Shown: positions 25,745 to 34,282, numbered from the stretch's first letter. The stretch is 64,000 bases of DNA from Bradyrhizobium sp. SZCCT0231 (GCF_018130245.1 NZ_JAFCKP010000018.1:43652-107651); one strand, 5' to 3'. Numbers and translations are program-made. Notes: generated by a model not told the origin, from the letters alone.

Positions 25745-26539
25745 ATGCAGGTGACCGGCAAGGTCGTGGTCGTCACGGGCGGCGCAAATGGCATCGGCAA
25801 GGCGCTGTGCGAGGCCTTTCACAATGCGGGCGCGGCCAAGGTCGTCGTCGCGGACATGGACGCCGCCAATGCGCGGGCGGTCGCCGCCATGGTCGACGGA
25901 GCGGCGTTCAAATGCGACGTCGCGCAGGAAAAGGACATCGCCCACGTCATCGAGGAGACCGAGCGACAGTTCGGCCCGATCGAGCTGTTCTGCTCCAACG
26001 CCGGCATCGGCGGCGGCTTCGATCCGATGTCGGAGAATGCCGGCGGCGCCTCGGATGAACCCTGGCAACGCAGCTGGGCGATCCACGTCATGGCGCATGT
26101 CTATGCGGCGCGGCATCTCGTCCCCCGCATGAGGGCGCGCGGCGGCGGCTATTTCCTCAACACCATCTCGGCCGCAGGCCTGCTGTCGCAGGTCGGCAGC
26201 CCGGCCTATTCGACGACGAAGCACGCCGCGGTCGGCTTTGCCGAAAGTCTCGCGATCTCGCACAAGGCCCACAACATAAAGGTCTCGATCCTTTGCCCGC
26301 AGGGCGTCGACACCAACATGCTGCGCTCGATCCCGAAGGGCCCGCAATCCGGCGACGGCGACCTGACGCCCGAGCAAGTGGCGAAAGACGTGCTCGCCGG
26401 TCTCGAGCAGGAAACCTTCCTGATCCTGCCGCACCCGCAGCTGCTCGGCTACATGCGCAAGAAGACCGAGAACTACGACCGCTGGATCGGCGGGATGGCC
26501 AAGATCCAGGCGAAGATGCGGGAAGAGTTCGGGAAGTGA
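25745..26539 (+). CDS. Short-chain dehydrogenase/reductase
   Basis: A 264-residue classical SDR with the NAD(P)-binding GGANGIGK, an acidic residue after the second strand (VVADMDAANA) that suggests NAD(H), the structural SNAGIGGG and the active-site Tyr and Lys in YSTTKHAAVGFAE. It should oxidise or reduce a secondary alcohol/ketone; the substrate is unknown. GAGGAG lies just upstream of the ATG. The upstream region contains a short tandem TACAAGAC repeat at 25712-25729. Confidence 0.92.
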   Translation: MQVTGKVVVVTGGANGIGKALCEAFHNAGAAKVVVADMDAANARAVAAMVDGAAFKCDVAQEKDIAHVIEETERQFGPIELFCSNAGIGGGFDPMSENAGGASDEPWQRSWAIHVMAHVYAARHLVPRMRARGGGYFLNTISAAGLLSQVGSPAYSTTKHAAVGFAESLAISHKAHNIKVSILCPQGVDTNMLRSIPKGPQSGDGDLTPEQVAKDVLAGLEQETFLILPHPQLLGYMRKKTENYDRWIGGMAKIQAKMREEFGK

Positions 26540-26586
26540 CCGTCGGGTCATCCCGGGGCGGTTGAAGCACATTTGCGCCAAACACT

Positions 26587-26726
26587 CGCTGTCGTCCCCG
26601 CGAAGGCGGGGACCCATAACCACAGGGAGACATTTGGCGAAGATTGGCAGTTGTTCGGTACTGATACCGGTGTCTAGCCGATAGATCACGCGGTATGGGT
26701 CCCCGCCTTCGCGGGGACGACAGCGG
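26587..26726. repeat. Palindromic repeat, GTCCCCGCGAAGGCGGGGAC variant
   Basis: CGCTGTCGTCCCCGCGAAGG and CCTTCGCGGGGACGACAGCG are exact outer arms, each with a nested short hairpin, and GGGACCCATA against TATGGGTCCC continues the pairing. It lies between two convergent genes and ends three bases before the MarR stop codon. Confidence 0.9.
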
Positions 26727-26729
26727 TGG

Positions 26730-27191
26730 TCAAGCAGCCGACTCCGCCTCGCTCTCCTCCCTGCTCTGCCTGAGCGCCCGCGCGTAGAGCATCATGCCCT
26801 CGCGCACCTTGCGCTGTTCCGCTTCCGTCAGAGCCGCCAGCGCACCGCGCACCTGCTGCCGGCCGAACGCATGCAGCGCTTCCAGCGTGCGGCGGCCCTT
26901 CGCCGTCAGCGACAACAGCTTGCTGCGTGCATCAAGCTCGTCCGGCGTCTCCCTGACCTCGCCGCAGTCGATCAGCTTGCGCACCAGGCGGCTGACGCTG
27001 GATTTCTCCAGCCGCAGGAAATCGCCGAGTTCGCCCGACGTCATGGGGCCGCGGATGCCGATCTCCAGGATCGTGTGCACCGCCGAGGGCGGATAGTCCG
27101 AGGCCGCCACCGTCGCGTCCATGAAGCCGAGCTCGCGCACCATCAGGCGTGAGGCGGCGCGGATGTCGTCGATCAGCGAAAGCTCGGCCAC
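26730..27191 (-). CDS. MarR-family transcriptional regulator
   Basis: A 153-residue winged-helix regulator (TILEIGIRGPMTSGELGDFLRLEKSSVSRLVRKLIDCGEV, then DARSKLLSLTAKGRRTLEAL). The start is set at a GTG (VAELSLIDDI) because GGGAG lies seven bases upstream; the ATG at 27221 falls inside a perfect palindrome and lacks a ribosome site. It is divergent from an SDR gene, with the palindrome at 27206-27232 between them. This predicts autorepression and control of the SDR, relieved by an unknown small ligand. Confidence 0.85.
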   Translation of the reverse strand: MAELSLIDDIRAASRLMVRELGFMDATVAASDYPPSAVHTILEIGIRGPMTSGELGDFLRLEKSSVSRLVRKLIDCGEVRETPDELDARSKLLSLTAKGRRTLEALHAFGRQQVRGALAALTEAEQRKVREGMMLYARALRQSREESEAESAA

Positions 27192-27205
27192 GTCTTGACT
27201 CCCGG

Positions 27206-27232
27206 CATATAGTTGTATCATACAACTATATG
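27206..27232. promoter_or_regulatory. Perfect 27-bp palindrome, probable MarR operator
   Basis: Arms of 13 bases (CATATAGTTGTAT and ATACAACTATATG) flank a single central C. It is strongly AT-rich in a GC-rich setting and sits between the divergent MarR and SDR genes. A TTGACT at 27195-27200 could be the -35 element of the SDR promoter, which would place the palindrome over the core promoter and explain repression. Confidence 0.85.
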
Positions 27233-27268
27233 TGCGCAACGGCGCGCGCAAGCGTTTTGGAGTGGACG

Positions 27269-28045
27269 ATGAGCGGAACCCTGCCAACCGGGACGCGGAT
27301 GAAGGGCAAGGTCTGCCTGGTTACGGGCGGCGGCAGTGGCATCGGCCGTGCCACGGCGATAAGGATGGCGGCCGAAGGAGCCGAAGCGATTTTCGTCGCC
27401 GGCCGTCGCGAAGCCGAGATCGACGCCACCGCCATGGCCTGCCGCGAGCTCGGTGTGGAGGCCATCCCGGTCAGGACCGATATCACGCGGGAGGACGACG
27501 TCGCGCGCCTCGTCGGCACGGCGATCGAGCGCTGCGGCCGGCTCGACGTGGCCTTCAACAATGCCGGCTTCCAGGAGCGCCGCGCGCCGCTGGAGGAGCA
27601 GGGCACGGATATCTACGACAGCGTGTTCGACACCAATGTTCGCGCGCTGTTCTTGTGCCTGCGCCATCAATTGCCCGTTATGCTCGCGAAAGGCCGCGGC
27701 AGCATCGTCGTCAACGCCTCAGTCAGCGGCGTGCGCAATCCCAATCCCGGCTTCTCGCTCTACTCGGCCTCGAAGGCCGCCGCGATCTCGCTGACGCGCT
27801 CGGTGGCGCTGGAGAACGCTCCGCGCGGCATCCGCATCAACGCCGTCGCGCCCGGCCGCGTCGTCACCGACATGATGCTGCGCGCCGGTGTCGGCGACGT
27901 CGCAACCGTCAGCGCAGGCCTGCCGCTACGGCGGATGGGGAGCCCGGAGGAGGTCGCGGAGGCGGTGGTGTGGCTCTCGTCCGACGCGTCGTCCTATGTC
28001 GTCGGGCATGTGCTGGCCGCGGACGGCGGATTCTTGGCGTCGTAG
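27269..28045 (+). CDS. Short-chain dehydrogenase/reductase, probable MarR target
   Basis: A 258-residue SDR with GGGSGIGR, a VAGRREAE segment after the second strand whose Arg residues suggest NADP(H), FNNAGFQ, and the active-site YSASKAAAISLTR; the C-terminal YVVGHVLAADGGF is typical of FabG-like enzymes. GGAG lies six bases before the chosen ATG; the upstream part of the open frame crosses the operator and is excluded. Divergence from MarR suggests induction by the compound it metabolises or a related one. Confidence 0.92.
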   Translation: MSGTLPTGTRMKGKVCLVTGGGSGIGRATAIRMAAEGAEAIFVAGRREAEIDATAMACRELGVEAIPVRTDITREDDVARLVGTAIERCGRLDVAFNNAGFQERRAPLEEQGTDIYDSVFDTNVRALFLCLRHQLPVMLAKGRGSIVVNASVSGVRNPNPGFSLYSASKAAAISLTRSVALENAPRGIRINAVAPGRVVTDMMLRAGVGDVATVSAGLPLRRMGSPEEVAEAVVWLSSDASSYVVGHVLAADGGFLAS

Positions 28046-28063
28046 CTACGGGCTACGGCAGCG

Positions 28064-29686
28064 TCAATGCTTCTGCCCGTACAGCACCGGCACCGCCGAA
28101 TCCACGACGACCTCCACCAGGCTCGTGCCGTCGAACGCCATCCCGCGCTTCAGCGCATCGCCCAGCTCCGCCGCCTTGCTCACCCGCACCGCATGGCAGC
28201 CCATGCCTTCGGCGAGGCGGACGAAATCGATGCCCGGCAGCTCCAACCCGGGCACGTTCCTCACCTGCATCACCTGACTGAACGAGCGCATCGCGCCGTA
28301 GCCGGAATTGTTGACGACGACGACGGTGAGCGGCAGCTTGCGCTGCGCGGCGGTCCACAGCGCCTGGATCGAATACATCGCCGAGCCGTCGCCGATCAGG
28401 CACACGGTGCGCTGCTTCGGCTTGCCGAGTGCCATGCCGACGGCGGCGGGCAGAGAGTAGCCGAGGCCGCCGCTCGCCATGGTGTAGAAACTGTCCTGGC
28501 CGCGCATCGGCAGGAATTTTTGCATCGCCGGCCGGTGCGAGGGCACTTCCTCGACGAGTGACGCGCCATCCGGCATCGCCTGCGACAGCGAATGCAGCAG
28601 AAATTCGACCGGCAGCGGATCGGCGGCCTGCGGCGCCGGCGGCAGCGTGCGGCCTTTTGGCGTTGCGCGCTTGCTCTCCGGCAGCAGGTCGAGCAGCAGG
28701 CTCAGCGCCGACGTCATCGTCGCGATGATGCTGGTGCCGACGGGCGTCACCGCCGCTGCATCCGGATCGTCGGTGATCTGGAAGATGGTCGTGCCGCCAT
28801 CGAAGATCGCGGCGTGACCCTCGACATGGAAGGTGAACACCGGCGCACCGATAACGACGACAAGGTCGTGCTCGCGCAGCGCATCGGAGAGCTGCGCCGG
28901 CGAAGCGTGCAGGAAGCCCGCAAATTGCGGATGCCGCTCGGGGAACGAGCAGCGCGCCGAGAACGGGCTGACCCAGACGCTGGCCTTGGCTTTCTCGGCC
29001 ACGCGCACCATCAAATCGACCGCACCGGCGCGGTCGATGCCGGGCCCGACGACGAGGGCAGGGTGCTTGCTCGACATCAGCGCCTTCACCAGCGCCCCCA
29101 TCGCGTCAGGTTCGGGACCGATCTCCCGGCTGACCTTGCGCGCTTCGACCGGCGCACAGGCATGCGTCCAGTCGTCGATCGGGATCGACACGAAGGTCGG
29201 CCCGCAGGGCGGCTGCATCGCGGTGTAATAGGCGCGCGCGATCGCGGCGGGCACATCCTCGGCCCGCGCCGGCTCGACGCTGTATTTGACGTAAGGTCGC
29301 GGAAACTCCGACGCGCGCTCGGCATAGAGGAACGCCTGCAAGGGAAGGATCGAGCGCGCCTGCTGGCCCGCGGTGATCACGAGCGGGGTCTGGTTGCGGT
29401 GCGCGGTGTAGATGTTGCCGAGCGCGTTGCCGACGCCGGCGGCCGAATGCAGATTGACGAAACCGGCATTGCGCGTCGCTTGGGCGTAGCCGTCAGCCAT
29501 ACCGACCGCGCTGGCCTCCTGCAGCGCCAGCACGTAGTCGATGTCGTCGGGCCAGTCGCTCAGGAACGGCAGCTCGGTCGAGCCAGGATTGCCGAACACT
29601 TTTGTGATGCCGAAGGCGCGCAGCAGGTCGAGCGTCGCCTGCTTCACGGTGACGGACTTGCTGCCGGTCTTGCCGTTCTTGGCCAT
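28064..29686 (-). CDS. mdlC: Benzoylformate decarboxylase-like ThDP enzyme
   Basis: A 540-residue thiamine-diphosphate enzyme. The benzoylformate decarboxylase catalytic set is present: Ser36 in GNPGSTELPFL, Glu57 in ALQEASAVG, His80 in NLHSAAGVG and His287 in APVFTFHVEG, matching Ser26, Glu47, His70 and His281 of the Pseudomonas enzyme with nearly constant offset. The ThDP-binding GDGSAMYSIQALW is near residue 440. It should decarboxylate an aromatic 2-oxo acid to an aldehyde; a related substrate is possible. It lies 133 bases after the MaoC-like gene, separated by a palindromic repeat. Confidence 0.78.
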   Translation of the reverse strand: MAKNGKTGSKSVTVKQATLDLLRAFGITKVFGNPGSTELPFLSDWPDDIDYVLALQEASAVGMADGYAQATRNAGFVNLHSAAGVGNALGNIYTAHRNQTPLVITAGQQARSILPLQAFLYAERASEFPRPYVKYSVEPARAEDVPAAIARAYYTAMQPPCGPTFVSIPIDDWTHACAPVEARKVSREIGPEPDAMGALVKALMSSKHPALVVGPGIDRAGAVDLMVRVAEKAKASVWVSPFSARCSFPERHPQFAGFLHASPAQLSDALREHDLVVVIGAPVFTFHVEGHAAIFDGGTTIFQITDDPDAAAVTPVGTSIIATMTSALSLLLDLLPESKRATPKGRTLPPAPQAADPLPVEFLLHSLSQAMPDGASLVEEVPSHRPAMQKFLPMRGQDSFYTMASGGLGYSLPAAVGMALGKPKQRTVCLIGDGSAMYSIQALWTAAQRKLPLTVVVVNNSGYGAMRSFSQVMQVRNVPGLELPGIDFVRLAEGMGCHAVRVSKAAELGDALKRGMAFDGTSLVEVVVDSAVPVLYGQKH

Positions 29687-29711
29687 GGTTTCCGTCCCTG
29701 TGCTTATTATA

Positions 29712-29811
29712 GCCGTCGTTCCGGAGCGCGAAGCGAACCCGGAATCTCGAGATTCTCAGGTGCGCAATTGCGCACCATAGTCCGGTCCTACGGACCGTCC
29801 CGGAATGACGG
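29712..29811. repeat. CCGTCGTTCCGG palindromic repeat with GTGCGCAATTGCGCAC core
   Basis: Outer arms CCGTCGTTCCGG and CCGGAATGACGG pair imperfectly, with GAATCTCGAGATTC and the 18-base perfect palindrome GGTGCGCAATTGCGCACC (29759-29776) inside. It lies between two genes of the same strand and may split their expression. Confidence 0.85.
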
Positions 29812-29819
29812 TATATCTA

Positions 29820-30668
29820 TCACCACACCGCCGTGCCCTTCATCGTCGGCTGTCCCTCGGCATTCGCGGTCCACAGCTCCATGCTCTCGCCGCTGTCGTT
29901 GGCGTTGACCGAAAATTCCGTGCCCTCGAACAGCGGCTGCAGACCGCGATAGGTAAATTTCTTCGGCGCCTTGCCGCCGCGCAGCTTGGCCGCCATCTCG
30001 ATGATCAGTGCCGCCTGTAGCGGCCCGTGGAAGATCAGGCCCGGATAACCCTCGACCTCAGTGACATAGTCGCGGTCGTAATGGATGCGGTGGCCGTTGA
30101 AGGTCAGCGCGGAATAGCGGAACAGCAGCACGGGATCGGAGACATGGCTCTCGCGATGTTGTGCCTTCGGCGGCGGGAGCGGGGCCTTGCCGCCGGGCGC
30201 GCTGCTCGTCATCTCGCGATAGACGATGTCCTGCCGCTCGCGGATGGCGGTGCCGCGCGGTGACGAGATGCTGTGCTCGACCGAGACGAAGCACAGCGTG
30301 CCGGTCGATCCCGTCTTCACCTGCACATCGGCAATGCGCGAGGTCCGCGTCGATTCATCGCCGACGCGAAGCGGCTGCAGGAATTCGATCTCGCCGCCGG
30401 CCCACATCCGGCGCGGCAGTGGCACCGGCGGCAGGAAGCCGCCGCGGGTCGGGTGGCCGTCGGGCCCTAGCATCGACATCGGAAACACCGGCTGCGCCAG
30501 GCACCAGTGCACCGTGAACGGCGCGGCATCGCCCGCCTTGGGCTCGCCGACCTCCTGGAACAGCGTCGCGCGCAGGCCTTTGACGAGCTGCGCGGTGACG
30601 ATGTCGGTGGCCTCCGTGCTGCGGCCGATCCATTGCCTGAGATGATCGATGTCGAGCTTCTCGGTCAT
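29820..30668 (-). CDS. MaoC-like (hot-dog fold) acyl-CoA hydratase
   Basis: A 282-residue double hot-dog protein of the MaoC-like dehydratase group that includes mesaconyl-C4-CoA and itaconyl-CoA hydratases. The N-terminal half has HPTRGGFLPPVPLPRRMWAGGEIEF; the C-terminal half has RYSALTFNGHRIHYDRDYVTEVEGYPGLIFHGPLQA, where the Asn-His pair and the later HGP are typical of the active site. It lies 15 bases after a CoA-transferase gene. The likely role is reversible hydration of a branched or dicarboxylic enoyl-CoA; the exact substrate is unknown. Confidence 0.82.
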   Translation of the reverse strand: MTEKLDIDHLRQWIGRSTEATDIVTAQLVKGLRATLFQEVGEPKAGDAAPFTVHWCLAQPVFPMSMLGPDGHPTRGGFLPPVPLPRRMWAGGEIEFLQPLRVGDESTRTSRIADVQVKTGSTGTLCFVSVEHSISSPRGTAIRERQDIVYREMTSSAPGGKAPLPPPKAQHRESHVSDPVLLFRYSALTFNGHRIHYDRDYVTEVEGYPGLIFHGPLQAALIIEMAAKLRGGKAPKKFTYRGLQPLFEGTEFSVNANDSGESMELWTANAEGQPTMKGTAVW

Positions 30669-30683
30669 GACGCCTCGCTCTCG

Positions 30684-31784
30684 TTATTTGGACTGGGGCT
30701 TTTCGCCGATGGCGGGCACCGGGCCGTAAGTGCGCGTCTCGCCGACAATGATCGGCGCCGGTGCGGGATAGCTGACGCGTCCCTGCGGCGTGTCGACCTC
30801 GATGCGGCGCAGATGCGGATGGTTGGTGAGGTCGGCCATGGTGTTGACCTCGGCAAAGGCGATGTCCGCGTCGGACAGGCGCTTGAGCAGCTCATCGCGC
30901 GTCATCCTGCCGAAGATATCGGCAACGGTCTTGTCGGTGAAGTCGCGGTTGCGCACCCGCTCGACCATGTTGGCGACGCGCGGGTCGGCCGGCAGGTCCG
31001 GCTGGTCCAGCACTTTGACGCAGAGAGTCTTCCACTCACGCTCGCTTTGGATCGAGATCAGGATGTCCTTGCCGTCCTTGGAGGTGAACACGCCATAGGG
31101 CGCGATCGAGGGATGGCGCAGGCCCATGCGCTTGGGCGGATTGCCGGCCTCGGCATTGAGCAGCGGCACGGTGCACCAGTCTGCCATCACATCGAACATG
31201 GAGATGCGGATGTCGGCGCCCTTGCCGGTGCGCCCGCGCGCGATCAGCGCTTCCAGGATCGCCGCATGCGCGGTCGCGCCGGTCGCAACGTCGACGATCG
31301 ACATGCCGACGCGCGAGGCGCCATCGGGATTGCCGGTGATCGAGGCGAGGCCGCTCTCGGCCTGGATCAGCAGGTCGTAGGCCTTGCGATGCGCATAGGG
31401 GCCCTCGTCGCCGTAGCCGGTGATGGTGCACGAGATCAGCTTCGGATAGTCCTTCAAGAGCCGCTCACGGGAAAAGCCGAGCTTGTCCATCGAGCCCGGC
31501 TTGAGGTTCTGGATCAGCACGTCGGCGCTGGCGATCAGCTTTTCCAGCTCGGCGCGGCCTTCCTTCGTCGTGAGATCGACCACGGCGGATTGCTTGCCGC
31601 GGTTGAGCCACACGAAATAGCTGCTCTGGCCCTTGGCCGCCGCGTCATAGCCGCGGGCGAAATCGCCCTCAGGCCGCTCGATCTTGATCACCTCGGCGCC
31701 GGCATCCGCCAGGCGCGAGGAGCAGAACGGCGCCGCCACCGCCTGCTCGACCGCAATCACCCTGATCCCGTCAAGTGCGCCCAT
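30684..31784 (-). CDS. CaiB/BaiF-family CoA transferase (class III)
   Basis: A 366-residue class III CoA transferase (IRVIAVEQAVAAPFCSSRLADAGAEVIKIERPEGDFARGYD; catalytic Asp in GMSIVDVATGATAHAAIL; GKGADIRISMFDVMADW). It probably activates a carboxylic acid using a CoA donor such as succinyl-CoA. The gene starts nine bases after the acyl-CoA dehydrogenase stop with GAGG upstream. With the dehydrogenase before it and the hydratase after it, it makes a compact acid-activation, oxidation and hydration set. Confidence 0.9.
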   Translation of the reverse strand: MGALDGIRVIAVEQAVAAPFCSSRLADAGAEVIKIERPEGDFARGYDAAAKGQSSYFVWLNRGKQSAVVDLTTKEGRAELEKLIASADVLIQNLKPGSMDKLGFSRERLLKDYPKLISCTITGYGDEGPYAHRKAYDLLIQAESGLASITGNPDGASRVGMSIVDVATGATAHAAILEALIARGRTGKGADIRISMFDVMADWCTVPLLNAEAGNPPKRMGLRHPSIAPYGVFTSKDGKDILISIQSEREWKTLCVKVLDQPDLPADPRVANMVERVRNRDFTDKTVADIFGRMTRDELLKRLSDADIAFAEVNTMADLTNHPHLRRIEVDTPQGRVSYPAPAPIIVGETRTYGPVPAIGEKPQSK

Positions 31785-31793
31785 GATCGGACC

Positions 31794-32963
31794 TCAGTAC
31801 GAGCGCGGCATGCCGAGCACGTGCTCGGCAACGTAGGACAGCACGAGGTTGGTCGAGATCGGCGCCACCTGGTAGAGCCGCGTCTCGCGGAATTTGCGCT
31901 CGACGTCGTATTCCTCGGCGAAGCCGAAGCCGCCATGGGTCTGGATGCAGGCGTTCGCCGCCTCCCAGGACGCGTCCGCCGCCAGCATCTTGGCCATGTT
32001 GGCCTCCGCGCCGCAGTCGAGCCCGGCCTCGTATTTGCGTGTCGCTTCCTTGACCATCAATTCGGCCGCGCGCATCGCGGCGTAAGCCTTGGCGATCGGG
32101 AACTGGATGCCCTGGTTCTGGCCGATCGGCCGGCCGAACACGCTGCGCTCCTTGGCGTAGTTCGTGGCCTTGGCGATGAACCATTTGGCGTCGCCGACGC
32201 ATTCGGCGGCGATCAAAATGCGCTCCGCATTCATGCCCGAGAGGATGTAGCGGAAACCCTTGCCTTCCTCGCCGATCAAATTCTCCGCTGGCACCTTCAT
32301 GTCGGTGAAGAACACTTCGGTGGTGGCGTGGTTCATCATGGTGCGGATCGGGCGGATCTCCAGGCCCTTGCCCTTGGCCTCGCGCATGTCGACGATGAAC
32401 ACCGAGAGACCATCGGTGCGCTTCTTGACCTGCTCCTTCGGCGTGGTGCGCGCCAAGAGGATCATCAGGTCGGAATGCTCGGCGCGGCTGGTCCAGATCT
32501 TCTGGCCGTTGACGATGTAGCTGTCGTTGCCTTCCTTGCGCGCGAAGGTTTTCAGCGATGAGGTGTCGGTGCCGCTGGTCGGCTCGGTGACGCCGAAGGC
32601 CTGCAAGCGCAATTCGCCGCTCGCGATCTTCGGCAGATATTTTGCCTTCTGCTCGGCATTGCCGTGCCGCAGCACGGTGCCCATCGTGTACATCTGGGCG
32701 TGGCAGCCGCCGCCATTGCAGCCCGCGCGCTGGATCTCTTCCAGGATCGCGGCGGCGGCGGAAAGCTTCAGGCCCGCGCCGCCATACTCTTCCGGGATCA
32801 GCACCGAAAGATAGCCGGCCTGCGTCAGCGCGTCGACAAAGGCCGTCGGGTAAGCCATCTCGCGATCGAGCTTGCGCCAGTATTCGCCGGGGAACTGCGC
32901 GCAGAGCTTTGCGACAGCCTCGCGAATATCGGCGTAATCTTCGGTGTGATGGTCTTGACTCAT
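31794..32963 (-). CDS. Acyl-CoA dehydrogenase
   Basis: A 389-residue acyl-CoA dehydrogenase with the flavin motif GVTEPTSGTDTSSLKT, VNGQKIWTSRAEHSD, FTDMKVPAENLIGEEGKGF and the C-terminal HGGFGFAEEYDVERKFRETRLYQVAPIS. It is first in the operon that runs to the CoA transferase and MaoC-like hydratase, and is divergent from a LysR gene across 125 bases. Electrons would pass to electron-transfer flavoprotein. The substrate is not evident. Confidence 0.92.
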   Translation of the reverse strand: MSQDHHTEDYADIREAVAKLCAQFPGEYWRKLDREMAYPTAFVDALTQAGYLSVLIPEEYGGAGLKLSAAAAILEEIQRAGCNGGGCHAQMYTMGTVLRHGNAEQKAKYLPKIASGELRLQAFGVTEPTSGTDTSSLKTFARKEGNDSYIVNGQKIWTSRAEHSDLMILLARTTPKEQVKKRTDGLSVFIVDMREAKGKGLEIRPIRTMMNHATTEVFFTDMKVPAENLIGEEGKGFRYILSGMNAERILIAAECVGDAKWFIAKATNYAKERSVFGRPIGQNQGIQFPIAKAYAAMRAAELMVKEATRKYEAGLDCGAEANMAKMLAADASWEAANACIQTHGGFGFAEEYDVERKFRETRLYQVAPISTNLVLSYVAEHVLGMPRSY

Positions 32964-33010
32964 GGCGTTTCCCGTATCTAGCGGCAGTTAAGATAACGCC
33001 GGCCGATCCC

Positions 33011-33034
33011 CTGGCGTTGTGAAAACATCGCCAG
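33011..33034. promoter_or_regulatory. Inverted repeat in the LysR/acyl-CoA dehydrogenase intergenic region
   Basis: CTGGCG and CGCCAG are exact six-base arms separated by twelve bases, and the inner T...A spacing fits the loose LysR box. It lies between the divergent regulator and operon, where a LysR protein would be expected to bind. Confidence 0.4.
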
Positions 33035-33088
33035 CCCCCTATGCTCATTTGTTATAGCGTATGGAGTAGCCTTCCAGGATTGGCAAGC

Positions 33089-34009
33089 ATGGATTTCCGG
33101 CAGCTCAGGACCTTCAGTTGCGTGGCGGAGCTTGGCAGCCTGTCCAAGGCCTCCGACACGCTGCGCGTGGCGCAGCCGGCGCTCTCCAGGCAGATCAAGC
33201 TGCTGGAACACGAGCTGCGCACCGATCTGTTCACCCGCAACGGCCGCGGCATGGTGCTGACCGAGGCCGGGCGCCTGCTGCTCGCGCGCACCTCCGGCAT
33301 CGTGCGGCAGATCGACCAGATCCGCGACGACATCCAGTCGGCCAAGGGCCCGCCGTCCGGGCAGGTCGTGCTCGGCCTGGTTCCGACCGTGAGCTGCGTG
33401 CTGTCGGCGCGCTTTGCGCGGCGCTGCGTCGAAAAATTTCCCGGCATCTCGCTGCGCATCGTCGAGAGCTACAGCGGCCATCTCGTCGAATGGCTGCATC
33501 GCGGCGAGATGGACCTCGCCATTCTCTACGGCCGCTCGGCCGATCTGCATCTCAACGTGCAGAGCCTCGGGCGCGACAACATCGTCGCGGTCGGCCCGCG
33601 CGGCTGCGGCCTGGCGCGCAAGAAGAGCGTCGACATCGGCTGGCTGCTCCGCCAGCGCCTGGTGCTGCCCTCTCATTCCCACGGCCTCCGCGCGCTGATC
33701 GAGCACGCCGCCGCCCAGCGCAAGATCAAGCTCGACGTCCAGCTCGAGGCGGATTCCTTCCGCGTGCTGACCAGCCTCGTCGAGGAGGGCCTCGGCTTCG
33801 CTCTGCTGCCGCCGTCGTCGGTCCACGGCGAGGTCGCCGACGGACGGCTGGAAACCGCGCCCGTATCCAAGCCGATGACGCGCGAGCTCATCTTTGCCTC
33901 TCCGATCGATCGCCCGGCCTCGACGGCCTCGCTCGCCATCACTGCGCTGTTGCGCGAGGAGGTCGCCGCCTGCCGCAAGGAAGGTGTGTGGGACATCAAA
34001 TTGAGTTAG
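33089..34009 (+). CDS. LysR-family transcriptional regulator
   Basis: A 306-residue LysR regulator: N-terminal winged helix (MDFRQLRTFSCVAELGSLSKASDTLRVAQPALSRQIKLLE) and effector-binding domain from about residue 90. The start is set at MDFRQLRTF, where family members begin; the frame is open further upstream without support. Divergent position makes the acyl-CoA dehydrogenase/CoA transferase/hydratase operon its likely target, with a pathway intermediate as co-inducer. Confidence 0.92.
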   Translation: MDFRQLRTFSCVAELGSLSKASDTLRVAQPALSRQIKLLEHELRTDLFTRNGRGMVLTEAGRLLLARTSGIVRQIDQIRDDIQSAKGPPSGQVVLGLVPTVSCVLSARFARRCVEKFPGISLRIVESYSGHLVEWLHRGEMDLAILYGRSADLHLNVQSLGRDNIVAVGPRGCGLARKKSVDIGWLLRQRLVLPSHSHGLRALIEHAAAQRKIKLDVQLEADSFRVLTSLVEEGLGFALLPPSSVHGEVADGRLETAPVSKPMTRELIFASPIDRPASTASLAITALLREEVAACRKEGVWDIKLS

Positions 34010-34142
34010 ATGGCGTGTCGTAGAACAGTCGCGGGCGGTCGTGCCTTCACATCTGGCGCGAGCTGTCATGCCGAAATTTTATAGCTGGGGAGGTGTGATA
34101 GCGGAGCGTTAGGGGCGGTGTGCTCCCAGCCCCACCCTCGGT

Positions 34143-34282
34143 GTCATTGCCCGCCTAGTGCGCAATTGCGCACAGGGGCGGGCAATCCAGTATTCCAGAG
34201 GCCTCACGGCTGGAACCGAGAAGCTGCGGCGTACTGGATGCCCCGCCCCCCGTGCGCAATTGCGCACTAGGCGGGGCATGAC
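34143..34282. repeat. Palindromic repeat with two GTGCGCAATTGCGCAC cores
   Basis: GTCATTGCCCGCCTAG and CTAGGCGGGGCATGAC form the outer arms. Each arm carries its own perfect 16-base palindrome GTGCGCAATTGCGCAC (34158-34173 and 34252-34267), and ATCCAGTA pairs with TACTGGAT inside. It fills the gap of about 310 bases between convergent LysR and P450 genes; no gene is visible in the remainder. Confidence 0.88.

Noticed and set aside
27149-27268. N-terminal extension of the SDR at 27269
   Set aside because: It would run through the MarR operator and promoter, whereas the ATG at 27269 has a well-spaced GGAG and matches SDR N-termini.
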